Source: Membranipora membranacea (Eukaryota > Bryozoa > Gymnolaemata > Cheilostomatida > Membraniporidae). Taken from it: a stretch of 64,000 nt of DNA. Positions 48,706 to 58,958 of the stretch are shown piece by piece. The notes beneath the pieces were generated by a model that ran no database searches, was not told the origin of the DNA, and saw only the letters and a program-made list of their open reading frames with translations. Positions within the stretch are counted from its first letter, which is position 1. Each line of letters opens with the position of its first letter. The DNA lies in assembly GCA_914767715.1 (NCBI GenBank), contig OU612069.1, positions 18,349,387 to 18,413,386 of the forward strand, written 5' to 3'. Position numbers and translations under genes: made by a program.

Positions 48706-49291
48706 AAGGATTTACGCTGACTTCTCCCTACAAACATATCACAAAAAACTCAAAATCAATTTCAACCAACAACTATCACAAATCACAGACATCTTAAACT
48801 CAGACAACTCTCATAATCACAAAAACTGGAACTACTCATCCCTCTTACATCAAGGATGTGTTCTATCAGTAATAATCAAAAGTTCTCTAGAGAGTACGGT
48901 CTCATACCATTACCCTTCCCCCACATAAGACAAGGCAAGAATCCTAATACAATGCCTTGTGTTTGAGCACTGTCATGTTGCAGTCGTAGCATATCATTAG
49001 ATGCCATAGGGAGTTGTTTCCACCCATTTCTGTGATAACATATTAATGTTTCATGATCCAAAACGAAATCAATTTCTTCGTTCGTTCTTTGTGTTCTCGC
49101 TAGCTGAAGGAATTCCTGTGTACTGTCCTATAACATCATTCAATTGCTAATCCCATGCATTCGCACAAGCACAATTTCTGAAGGGGTCTGGGCGCTTTAT
49201 CAGATGGTTGAAAGAATGCGACTTGGGCCTATCACCTTAAAGCCTTACTCTAAATATTACATCTCATAAGTTGATTTCAATTTTTCTTCAG

Positions 49292-49472
49292 ATCATGGCT
49301 GCCAGGACTGAACGGATACGGACGACTCAACGTTATAAACACAACACACCTCCACTGGCAGCAGGTAATGTCTATTAGTGATCAGCCGATGGATGACTTT
49401 ATGTTGGCACAGCACAATCATAGTATGAGAAATATTACAGACCTAACAGAGCATAGGTGCAGCTGGACTTAA
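49292..49472 (+). CDS. Phosphatase terminal exon
   Basis: The acceptor TTTTTCTTCAG joins in phase 2 to the previous exon. The text reads GYGRLNVINTTHLHWQQV, then a short tail with PMDDFMLAQHNH, and stops at TAA 49470-49472. A GTAATG after HWQQ could be a donor. Reading through gives a tail that fits the family's usual C-terminal region, so I take it as terminal. Confidence 0.7.
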
Positions 49473-50743
49473 CATTCGTGTAGTAGTATCATGTGCCATT
49501 CAAAAACTGCAATTAATGTGACACCGCAAGATATCTGCCGTAATTACATTGTCTTGTGGTATTAGGTCAAATCAACCCACACAATATCTGGCAGATTTAA
49601 ATTGCTTACTGCATTGGTACCAAGTATTAGTTGTTATTGAGGATCTGCAATTGTTCATTCAATTTATTGGCGTATTCTTTTGTGCAATCATAATATATTG
49701 ACAGATCAAATCAAGTTTAAGATTTTATTAAAATCCTGCTCATTTATAATTTGTCCACCACATTTTTCCAGTTTTTTTATTGTGCAATCTTGTATGATGT
49801 GACTGGGTAGGTGGTCTCCTCCCTTCATTATCCCCCTTTTCTAGTTCAGCACAACAAACTGTATTAATGGTACAATCAGTTCATATTTTTTAATTTGATA
49901 ACAAGTGGTGCACATAATCTCATGCCACATAATATGAATCATTTATCTAAAGTTTTGAATTTCATGAATGTTTGGTAATAATGCTATGTCACAATATTAA
50001 TAAAAGTGGAATGATGCAAAAAAAAGTTTGATACATCATAATAACTCTTAGGGAAAATGGAATTATCTTTTTAATTTATTGACACACTTGACTTTTACAA
50101 GGAGCAATGTCTTGACAACAAAAGTCGAAAGATATCGTGTAAAGTCCTGATGCAACCTTGAGATTGGTTACAGACGAGTTGCATTTTTATTTGCTCAGAT
50201 GATATGTGATGCCAGTAAATAACTGTCATATGTTTGATTCCGGATTGAAAGGATCATCAAAAAAGAAATTCAATTTGGAAAGGAAAGAAGGAGAAATGAA
50301 AATACCAACAATTACACATAATATTAATAAATAAATACTGTTTCTGTCCATTTCCTGTTCGTTTTGTATATAACGGCAATGTGGCGTATGAAAATCTATA
50401 ACATGCAGTGAACCAGTTTCAAAAGATTAACACTTCTATTGATTGGCTGCTTGATAAGACTTAATAGGACTCAATTGAGTTCCAATACAATCGTTTGTAC
50501 AAGGTATAAAAAGGACAATTGTTTTCAAAAGTGATTAGCAAATGAGGTCATCAAGAGTTTAGAAATAATATTTGAATGCCTCCCATCACTTCATTAACAC
50601 ACTTCCTGCACCATTTCATTCAGGTCACTTTTCCTGTGTGTTTAAATGTGTTATAATTCCCTCGAACACACAAGCTCTTTGGATAATCACATGGCACATC
50701 ATCAATTGAAAGACTGTCTATCCAAAGTTGTGTACAGGGACCG

Positions 50744-50790
50744 TTACCAGAGGGCTCGTTACTATTAAATAGTAACGAGCCCTCTGGTAA
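50744..50790. repeat. Perfect 47-bp palindrome
   Basis: TTACCAGAGGGCTCGTTACT followed by ATT, then a single A, then the exact reverse complement. The arms are 23 bp with a one-base centre. It can extrude a cruciform. A TTTGATGAATGAT direct repeat follows at once. Confidence 0.95.
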
Positions 50791-51186
50791 TTTGATGAAT
50801 GATTTTCATTTGATGAATGATGTGCTGTCGGGCCACTGAAATATACCGTTTATCTGCATCGCTGAGGTCCAAATTCCATTGCTGTTAACAACAAACTCTG
50901 TAGCACACTAAATAAAAAGTGAGTTGTTATCATGACATTTTACTGTTTCAATAAAAATTCCATAAATTAGTGTGCTCACTTATAATATTATTGGATTTCT
51001 GTGTCACGGTAGCATGATTAGAAATTCAACAAAATTAAGTATTAAAACATTTAAAATAGCATACCAATGACAGCAAAATTGTTTTCCTGTCTACTTGACA
51101 CAAATATTGGTGACAATGTTACTAATAAGTGAAACTTTATGCCAGTTTTAAAAATCAATGCCCATCAACAGTGATACAATGGAGAC

Positions 51187-51210
51187 ATATATATATATAT
51201 ATATATATAT
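51187..51210. repeat. TA microsatellite
   Basis: Uninterrupted TA run; low complexity only. Confidence 0.9.
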
Positions 51211-51719
51211 CTCTTCCTCTGATCTAAATCCTGAGTATAGGTATGGATTACCATCCACCTGTTTCGCTGTCCTCTAAAAGTGTTCTGAATGCATCAATTG
51301 ACTCCTGGCTAGGAAAGCTTGCAATGTCTGCTTTGTTCATTTCACAGATGCTTGCTGGCTCGTCCTTGATGACTGATGGGAATACTTTCATTCACTTATC
51401 ACTGACTGTTTCCAGATACATGCCATCATTCTTGTCGCAGGGAGGACTCTCATAGTCAACTGCAAACACTATTATGGTCTCGCAATTAATTTATTGCTTT
51501 GTTTTCTTGTGGTTAGGGGGTTATGCCTCAGATTGAATTGTAACATTTGAAAAATGAAAGCTGAATTCCATCTGTCTTATCGATTAAATAAACAGATCTG
51601 ACAAAAGATATGCCTTGGATGATGGTGCCAGGTTGTTGATGTCACAGGGTTAATCGAACCTGGATTTTGATGCAGCCAGTCAAGAAATTGTTGAATATAA
51701 AGTTTGTCAATTTTCTTAC

Positions 51720-52032
51720 CTGACATATAAACTGATTTATCCACGTTCGTGACACAGTTTGTATCACCTGCAACAGTTGAGTTGATAACCCCTGAGCCTA
51801 AAGTGCACATTCCACGTACATATGCGACCACATTACAATCAGATGTACATATGCACCTGAGGAAGCAGTCATCTACTGTGTGAACATTGAATGAGTCTAT
51901 GTTATCCGATGACCTCAGACAGTGTTGTTGCTCTGCTGAGAACACGGCTTGTTTATGAGCTTCACATCCTGCAAACTTATACCAGAACAAACATATCATT
52001 ATCACTATTCTTTTAAATAATAAGCGATTCAA
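51720..52032 (-). CDS. Secreted Cys-rich (PAN/apple-like) protein, first exon
   Basis: The minus-strand ATG at 52032 opens a signal peptide with a hydrophobic core (IVIMICLFWYKFAG, residues about 9-22). A Cys-rich segment follows: QHCLRSS, then TVDDCFLRCICTSDCNVVAYV, with further Cys at MCTLG and TNCVTN. Cys spacing and the DCxxxC...C pattern resemble PAN/apple-type domains of invertebrate secreted or membrane proteins. The resemblance is by eye only. The frame meets a perfect donor, ATGTCAG/GTAAGA, at 51720/51719, so the 104-codon exon continues into exons I could not find; the open frame beyond the donor to 51577 is probably intron. An ATG on a signal peptide supports this start. Confidence 0.62.
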
Positions 52033-52354
52033 ATGAAAAATAGTAAAAGAATCAATTAGATTTATTTGTCAACAATCTATTGGAATGATGCGTTATGCGC
52101 CTTAATAAATCGATTAAATCTACAACTGCTTCTAAAATGTCTGAATCGATAACAATAAGATTTAGTATTGCATCAAGTACCTTATAAAAAGAGAGCAGAT
52201 ACACTGCTATGGGATGGCAGCACACAGCCCAAAATTGTTTAAAGTACTAGGCTAATGAGGGGGTGCACGGGATTAATCATAATTAGTATTTTCTGGTGAC
52301 AAGCAAGACCATTGGCTGATCAGTGTAATTAGAGGCGGAGAATGGCCTTAAGTT

Positions 52355-53137
52355 TTTTCCCAAAAACTTGAGTTTTTTCCCTAAACTTTAGTTCGTTGAC
52401 ATAAACTCATTTTTTAGAGGTTTTGGGACTTAGAGAACTCAAAAACCAAGATGGGCCGTTTTTTTGAAAAATTAAGTTTTTTCCCAAAAACTTAAGTTCG
52501 TTGACTTAAACTCATTTTTTAGAGGTTTTGGGACTTGGAGAACTCAAAAACCAAGATGGGCCGTTTTTTAGAAAAATTAGAAAACTTGAGTTTTTTTCTC
52601 AAAAACTTAAGTTCGTTGACTTAACTCATTTTTTAGAGGTTTTGGGACTTGGAGAACTCAAAAACCAAGATGGGCCGTTTTTTAGAAAAATTAGAAAACT
52701 TGAGTTTTTTTCTCAAAAACTTAAGTTCGTTGACTTAACTCATTTTTTAGAGGTTTTGGGACTTGGAGAACTCAAAAACCAAGATGGGCAGTTTTTTTGA
52801 AAAATTGGAAAAATTGAGTTTTTTCCCTTAAACTTAAGTTCGTTGACTTAAACTCATTTTTTAGAGGTTTTGGGTCTTGGAGAACTCAAAAACCAAGATG
52901 GGCCGTTATTTTGAAAAATTAGAAAAATTAAGTTTTTTTCCCTAAAACTTAAGTTCGTTGACTTAACTCATTTTTTAGAGGTTTTGGGACTTGGAGAACT
53001 CAAAAACCAAGATGGGCCGTTTTTAAGAAAAAATTTGAAAACTTGAGTTTTTTTCCCTAAAACTTATGTTCGTTGACTTAACTCATTTTTTAGAGGTTTT
53101 GGGACTTGGAGAACTCATAAATCATGCTGGGCCGTTT
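52355..53137. repeat. ~114-bp tandem array, about seven units
   Basis: Each unit contains AACTTAAGTTCGTTGACTTA, ACTCATTTTTTAGAGGTTTT, GGACTTGGAGAACTCAAAAA and CCAAGATGGGCCGTTTTTT in order. Spacing is about 110-125 bp because of A/T-run indels. The edges degenerate on both sides (52355 and 53100-53137). One frame stays open for 90 codons because some units are exactly 114 bp (38 codons); other units break it. Confidence 0.93.
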
Positions 53138-53955
53138 TGGGCGTTTTCCAATTGAAACAGACAGTACTCTCCAGAATTTGGTAAGTTGCCTCCTATCTTG
53201 TCAATATTCTCTAGTGTGATATGCTTCCCATTTTTGGATGCATAGTAATAGTTTTAATATCAATCTGTGGTATTGAATTGTGAAGAGATTGACACTTGCT
53301 GCAAGCTGAGGGCGTTTAGCTTATAAAGTGTATCATCGTGTTTAGCGGACATTCATCGATTGATCGATTCAATCAGAAAAACTGAATTTGGTTGATAGCA
53401 ATTGAACATGACAGGAAAACATGAGTTATTTTTGCGATACAATACAAAGTTATTATTTAAATGATATATAGGCTGGTGAACTTAGAATTAGTTCAGTTCA
53501 GTTCCACGGTCAATCTGTTCTCATATATTGGTTATCCTGGTCAAACAGCTCAAAATTGTGTGATACTCAACTTAGATTCACAAAACTCATGCTCTTGGAG
53601 TATCTTCATTGTGAAATTCAACTGTGCAGCTGAATTTACTATTAACCTCTTAGCTGGTTGCAGATCAATTTTATGTAAGTTGCCATCACTATTATTAAGA
53701 AACGTTGATTTGAGTATAGGTCAGCGATTTGGTTTGTTTGCTTTTTCATACTGTGGAACACCCGAGCAACTGTATGGGGCTAAGTAACTGTTGCTCATGG
53801 CACTCTGTTGTTGGCTGACTAGCTAAGTATCGATTGGTTGTGTAAATGATATCGAATTTTTTGGTCTTTGGGTTCTCTCATGATGCCTCAGCAACTCCAT
53901 GAGTGACATGTTAGCGGCAAGTCAGTAAACCTGAATTTCACTCTTTCTTTTCCAG

Positions 53956-54040
53956 ATTATTCTCTACTGGTGAGCTACCTAATGCTGCCTGTCTATTTTT
54001 GAAAGCCATCAGAAACTGCAGATATGTTATGAAAAACCAG
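53956..54040 (+). CDS. Candidate exon of unknown gene
   Basis: A strong acceptor (TTCTTTTCCAG) and donor (CCAG/GTAAGC) border 85 bases open in the frame reading STGELPNAACLFLKAIRN, ending MKNQ. A following candidate acceptor, TTATTTTGTAG at about 54375, would continue in phase 0 for about 48 codons to a stop. The protein is not recognised and the pair could be chance, so confidence is low. Confidence 0.28.
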
Positions 54041-54599
54041 GTAAGCGTTACCAGCTGTGAAAAGTTTTCCGCTGCAACCAAATCAGTAGAGTCATCATGT
54101 TGGAATGAAAGAATTCATTGAAATACCTAAAAACAATATCAATCAATAAATTCCTTTATTTTATTTTTCATGGTCATATCACATAATTAAACTTTTGGGT
54201 ATTGGAAATTCATTTAATCCAGCTGGACATCCAACACATCAATTTACAGCTAGGTTACAGATTCTTCATAATCACACATGGCTATCCAAATCTTTAAAAT
54301 ATATTTGTTTGAAATCCTGCATGATGATCATTGGTAAGCCACTCTTTATTCACGCATAGTTGTTTTATTTTGTAGGTCAAGACATTGCCGACCTTGGTGA
54401 TAAAGACAAAAGACCTTTACAACAACAGAATTTGTGGCAGCTTCATTCAGACAACAACATCGCAGTTTGGGTTACACTTTATTTTCCATCCAAATTACTC
54501 AAATCAGAGACGCCATTACTAGCATTTTTAGGAACTTTTGTGCGGTCTTATGGCATCTGGTGCACAGGGTTGGGCCCATAAATTGCCTAAAACCTTTCT

Positions 54600-55572
54600 A
54601 GATACGTTTGATACCACTGCTATATAAACTGAAAATGTGTATAATCACCTGAATGATATTGTCATGAATCTTTAAAGTCCTGTCGACACATAATCTATAA
54701 CCTGCTGACATTTATAACAATAGAATATTTAGCTTTTTCACCTTTCTGTCTCATCCAAATGATTGCAGATGTGAATGCAAATATATCAATGGTGATTGTT
54801 GTCAACTATTTTTCTGAGCTTGCTACTATATTTAAAATCAGTCTGAAGTTTTGGTTCTAGAGTGACCTTACTAATCACAACAAGCTCCTCTCAATATTAA
54901 TGCTTGTCTTTACATTTTCATGTAGGCCTACTCGTAATAATTTTATCGATGTAAGCACTGAATTTATAAACTTATATCTTAGGAAATGATAAAGACTGGT
55001 AGCGATCAGTCATTATATTTTTATCCACATGGTGTAACTAGTCAAGATTAAGACATCTGAAATAACAGATCTTTTGAGTTTGATATAAAAATGTTATATT
55101 ACATTCTTTGTATCATTGAGATATTTTGCGATTCAATAAGCTTCAGTACAAATAGAAGTAAATAAATTTTAATATTCCTTGAAAGTCAAATTATTCAATC
55201 CGTGTATAGTAGCTTGCTGAGTTGGTCCCTCCTCCCTCCATTGCAAGTGGATTTAGCCCTCTTCCCCCTGCCAATGCCACAGAATGTGAAATTTGTAGCC
55301 TCAGGGCAATATATTGGATAACCGCCCTACATATGACAATAATTAGTTGCTAAAAACTGAGGCTATATTGATTATGCAATTGTAATGGCATAATAGAAAG
55401 TATGAGTCATTGGCCTTTATTTTACACTCAATACCCTAAAATTTATCGTATATGCTCATGGTCTATATCATTAAAAGATTACGCTACAGGAATAATCCTA
55501 AAAGACCTGCTAAATACTCAAATATCTATTCAAAATACTGTTTGATAACGGTTCACCAGTTTGTTGATGATA
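54600..55572. other. Stretch without recognisable gene
   Basis: AT-rich sequence with no supported exon, repeat pair or RNA gene. Confidence 0.45.
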
Positions 55573-55876
55573 CCTAGTGGGCAAACTGTCGTAGAACTGA
55601 TTGAGATTTGACGTTGATGCGGACGTCCGGCGACGGCTGGTCATGAGGTGAAACGCCGATCTACGTTGATGTATGAAAGAAATCTGTCGTTGAATCAACG
55701 ATGATCTGATATCGAGTCAACAGTGATTTTATATCAGATTATCATTGATTCAACGACAAATTTCTCCCATACATCAGCGTGGATCAGGATTTCACCTCAC
55801 GACCAACCCTCAACCGTCGCCGGACGTCGTCATCAACATCAAATCTCCATCAATCTATGACAGTTTGCACGCTGGG
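55573..55876. mobile_element. Foldback MITE-like long inverted repeat
   Basis: Arms 55573-55712 and 55731-55876 are complementary, sharing GGCAAACTGTC/GACAGTTTGCAC at the ends, GACGTCCGGCGACGG in the middle and CGTTGAATCAACG near the loop. The loop is about 18 bp. The ends carry CCTAGTGGG and CGCTGGG-like termini. The arms have diverged by scattered substitutions. No coding capacity; class undetermined. Confidence 0.9.
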
Positions 55877-56560
55877 TGACGATGATTCTTACTGGATTAA
55901 CACGGGACTATAAAACTGTGGTGTAGCATTGCTTGTTTCTAGAGGTCATAGCTTTATTTTTCATCCTGATTGTGATCATAAACTTATGATTAGGTGAATA
56001 AGAAAAACGGTTGATGGTGAATCAAAAACTCAGATTGAGATGAAAAAATAAGGACAATAAAGCATATCAGATGTCAGGAATACAATAAAAAAGAAAAGAA
56101 AAGGCCTTAATTAAGTAATGCCGAAGAATCATAAATAACTATTATTACTCGGCATTAAATAAGTTTGATTGGGTAATCAAAGTAAAAAAAATAGTGATGA
56201 TGATGATAGCACATGATAATTCGTCAGATACATGTAGTTAGAAGTGTCTACCAGCTATGGATACAGCTATACAGCTGGCTTGGTGAGATTTAAAGTAAGT
56301 AGTGTAGGCTATTAAGGTAGTTAAGTCTGAGGTCGTGATGAGGAAAGCTGAGCGATTCTATTCTGAGTTTGGACCATTTACTCTGCTTTGTCTAAAAATA
56401 AAAATAAGACATCAACAGTAACACAGTTTAATTGTAAAATGTCAGGGCCAATATCATAGTGAGCCAAAGTATAGGCAAACTTGTTTGAATTCTGATATTT
56501 AACCGTAGTGCCACAATTACATAAATACTTATATATATTGTTTACTTTGTTTAGAAACTC
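55877..56560. other. Stretch without recognisable gene
   Basis: AT-rich, A-rich tracts near 56030-56110; nothing recognised. Confidence 0.4.
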
Positions 56561-56599
56561 TAATTTCTAAGGGTATTATCCGCTACATGTCTGCCCTCG

Positions 56600-58345
56600 A
56601 CTAGGAGGATAAAATCTGGACAACGTAGATCAGTTTAGAGGAATCGAAACACGGATAAGTGACTGTCAAGACTTTAATTGCAGGAGTCAAGACAATAGCG
56701 ACACAAATTAAAATCCGTTGCAGGGGCAACTGGCGGTAAGCCAATTAAAGAGTTTATAAAGTAAGTTGATAGTGAATGAAACCATTAGCCAGGTTTTAGT
56801 TTACAAAACGGACGAGGAATGACTGGTGTTGTTGAGTCTGCTTACCTTTCCAGGTGCATCTTCTAGGTGTCTGTCAAGCATCCCTCTCTATTACTACACT
56901 AACCATTTCTATTTCTTTCTCTGAATCTGAAAAATATAAAATAAGTTGCAGTCAATCTTAATGTATTTTCATTGCAAAATTTAAAAAGTTACGACAAGAC
57001 AACTTTGTGATTAGGAAATTTTTAGGCCTATGATTATTCGTCTACACGAGATATATATGTAGCCTGTGCAGGCTGTCGAGGGTGGGTGGTGGAGTAAGGA
57101 ATACCCACCTCTCCACCCACCCCCGACAGCCTACTAAAGCTAACATTTATGCATGAATAAGGTTGAATTTGATGTGAGATCCCTTCTAGCATTATGCACA
57201 TTTGGATAACTGACTTTCAAAGTTTATCAATTGATGAATTGAAACAAAAGTAAGTGGCTGTCCAGGGTTTATCTGCAGGAGTCCAGCCATATAGCGGATG
57301 AGCATCTAATTGAGACCACCCTCAAGATGACTTACTATCGACACAAAATCAAATCTGTGGCAGGGGCGATGAGATGAGTGAAAACTTATTTACAAACTTT
57401 ATCCTTGTTAGACCATGACCATGAAGAGGCCAGGAGAATATTTCAATACTTTTTAACGGCAGTCAATAAATAGTGTATGAAACCATTAGCCAGTTTTTAG
57501 TTTAAAAACAGATGGGGAATGACTGGTTCAGCTTACCTTTCCAGGTGCATCTTCTAGGTGTCTATCAAGCATCCCTCTCCATTACTACACTCTCTATTTC
57601 TCTCTGTGCATGGGCATCTTAAAAATATTAAAAAAGTCGCTGTGAATGTTGAAGCATCATCATTTCAAAACAGGTAGATATTCATCTTTCTGCTTGGTTT
57701 GTGTTAGAGCTCTCTTCCCGCGAAAAGGTTGGGAGAAGAAAAATTTGTGATGAGCTAATTTCTATATTTATTCATATACACTCAAACGGTCAGAAAAGCC
57801 GTTCGCAAGACAAATTTGATGCGAGGTCCTCTGTTGCGTTATGCACATTGGGATACCCGATTTTCAAATTTATCAGTTATAGAATTGAAAGAATGGTAAG
57901 TGGCTGTCCACGATTTATCCACACTTCATCTGCAGGAGTCCGGACAAATAGTGAGTGAGTCTCTAATTAAAACCACACTCAGTATTATAATACTCTAGAC
58001 ACAGATGAAAATCTGTGGCAGGGGTGATCGGAGGAGACAGAGTCAATTTCATTGTTAATTTATACTTGTTAGACTATGACAAGGCGAAGACAATAAAATT
58101 GAAGAATTTTCAAAGTAATTCAGTGGTAAATAAATAAATTAGTGAATAATTTGTGTATAAAACCATTAGGCAAATAATCAAACCATCAAAACAAATCGCA
58201 TGGGGGATGACTGGTGTCCTTGCTTCAACTTACCTTTTAATTCAATGTTACAGGTGTCTACCAAGCATTACTCTCCATAACTACACACACAATTTCTTTG
58301 TCTACAGCTCTGCGCCAGGGCATCTGAAAAATATTAAATGAGTCG
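56600..58345 (-). repeat. Three diverged tandem copies of a ~690-bp unit with exon-like blocks
   Basis: Landmarks recur in the same order three times. AAACCATTAG(C/G)CA occurs at about 56778, 57480 and 58160. AGTGGCTGTC..., GCAGGAGTC and GTTGCAGGGGC/GTGGCAGGGG also recur in each. On the minus strand each unit has a block bordered by a pyrimidine-poor ATATTTTT(C/A)AG and GTAAG: 56926-56846, 57617-57537 and 58323-58234 (81, 81 and 90 bp). The first two keep AAGATGCACCTGGAAAG at the donor. All three frames contain stops, so if these are exons they are non-coding or decayed. Confidence 0.75.
57071..57131. repeat. GC-rich hairpin
   Basis: GGCTGTCGAGGGTGGGTGG (57071-) pairs with CCACCCACCCCCGACAGCC (to 57131) with one mismatch and a small bulge; the loop is about 16 bases. 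It is strikingly GC-rich against its surroundings and lies between the first two tandem units. Confidence 0.85.
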
Positions 58346-58958
58346 TGGTCAGTGAGTGGTATTTGCCAACTCTACTAATGACTGCAGGGGCTCTTTATCA
58401 CTTTATCAAGTATAGTTGTCTGTTCACAATATCTGTAAGGACAGAAAACTGCAAATTTCAGAATGATAATGTATCATAATTCTGTCTTCGCTGCTGATTT
58501 GGGCAAACGGGACAGAAGTTACTCAGATCACTACCCAAACATGAGTAGACACCTACGTCTGATTTAGACATAGGGGGGCTATCCACAAACCTAATACAGC
58601 TAAATCATGTAAAACCTCAGTCTCTACAACATACTTGCAGAGCTTGGACAACTGATTTTGCATGAATGAATAGTAGCATGCATCATGATAATGTGGTCAC
58701 CCCTGCAGGTGCAAGCCATTATTGTAAACAAACAAAACAGTATGAGAGCTATGATTGGCCGATTATTTCCCTATGGAATGTGGTGTAAACACAGAAATGT
58801 GTAAGGCTATTTGAGTTTGATTGAAAGAGTAAAATTTAGTACTACATGTCATTACATGTAAGAGCATAGTATTGATAAAGATAACTGAGCAATTTATAAT
58901 TCCTTGAAACTTTGTTGAGTGGTTATTATGGCTACAGCACAACCACAGGATATAACTA
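58346..58958. other. Upstream of LINE1 copy d, possible 5' UTR
   Basis: No gene is recognised. The last few hundred bases before 58959 may be the LINE1 5' UTR, but no second copy of this part exists in the window to mark its boundary. Confidence 0.35.

Larger units (their letters stand above)
41628..49472 (+). pseudogene. Purple acid phosphatase (ACP7-like) gene, with missing exon and frameshift
   Basis: This is a secreted or lysosomal metallophosphoesterase that hydrolyses phosphate monoesters. Exons: 41628-41700 (signal peptide), 41988-42083, 42341-42499, 43271-43381, 43962-44110, 44636-44766, 45551-45638, 46687-46800, 48211-48338 and 49292-49472 (stop TAA). Metal motifs seen are HVGDFAYNL (exon 4), PGNHE (5), IVFGHRPMYC (7) and EAHEHSYERLYPLYN (8). 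PEQIHLSLG and HIIAGSAGC are also typical. Phases agree for exons 1-2-3 and 4-5-6-7-8. The segment of about 70 residues with the first DxG motif, expected between 42499 and 43271, was not found. In exon 8 the frame changes after LERLFYTQGV, as if about 4 bases were lost, so reading on meets TAG. The 46800/48211 phases also disagree, so a tiny exon may be missing. Probably a decayed copy or sequence error. Confidence 0.82.
49473..51570. other. Intergenic stretch, no gene recognised
   Basis: It holds the 47-bp palindrome at 50744-50790 and a TA run at 51187-51210. Short open frames carry no recognisable features. Confidence 0.45.

Noticed and set aside
52355-53137. Possible CRISPR array or repeat-protein gene
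   Set aside because: There are no spacers and the frame is broken by indels between units; a tandem satellite explains it.
53461-53787. 108-codon plus-strand open frame
   Set aside because: No recognisable family, and no supported junction to the candidate exon at 53956-54040.
54360-54581. 73-codon open frame after TTTTGTAG
   Set aside because: It could follow the candidate exon at 53956-54040 only in another frame; no family features.
56846-56926. TGA in the conserved frame of the triplicated block as selenocysteine
   Set aside because: The third copy does not keep the codon in the same context and there is no recognisable selenoprotein; non-coding or decayed exon is simpler.
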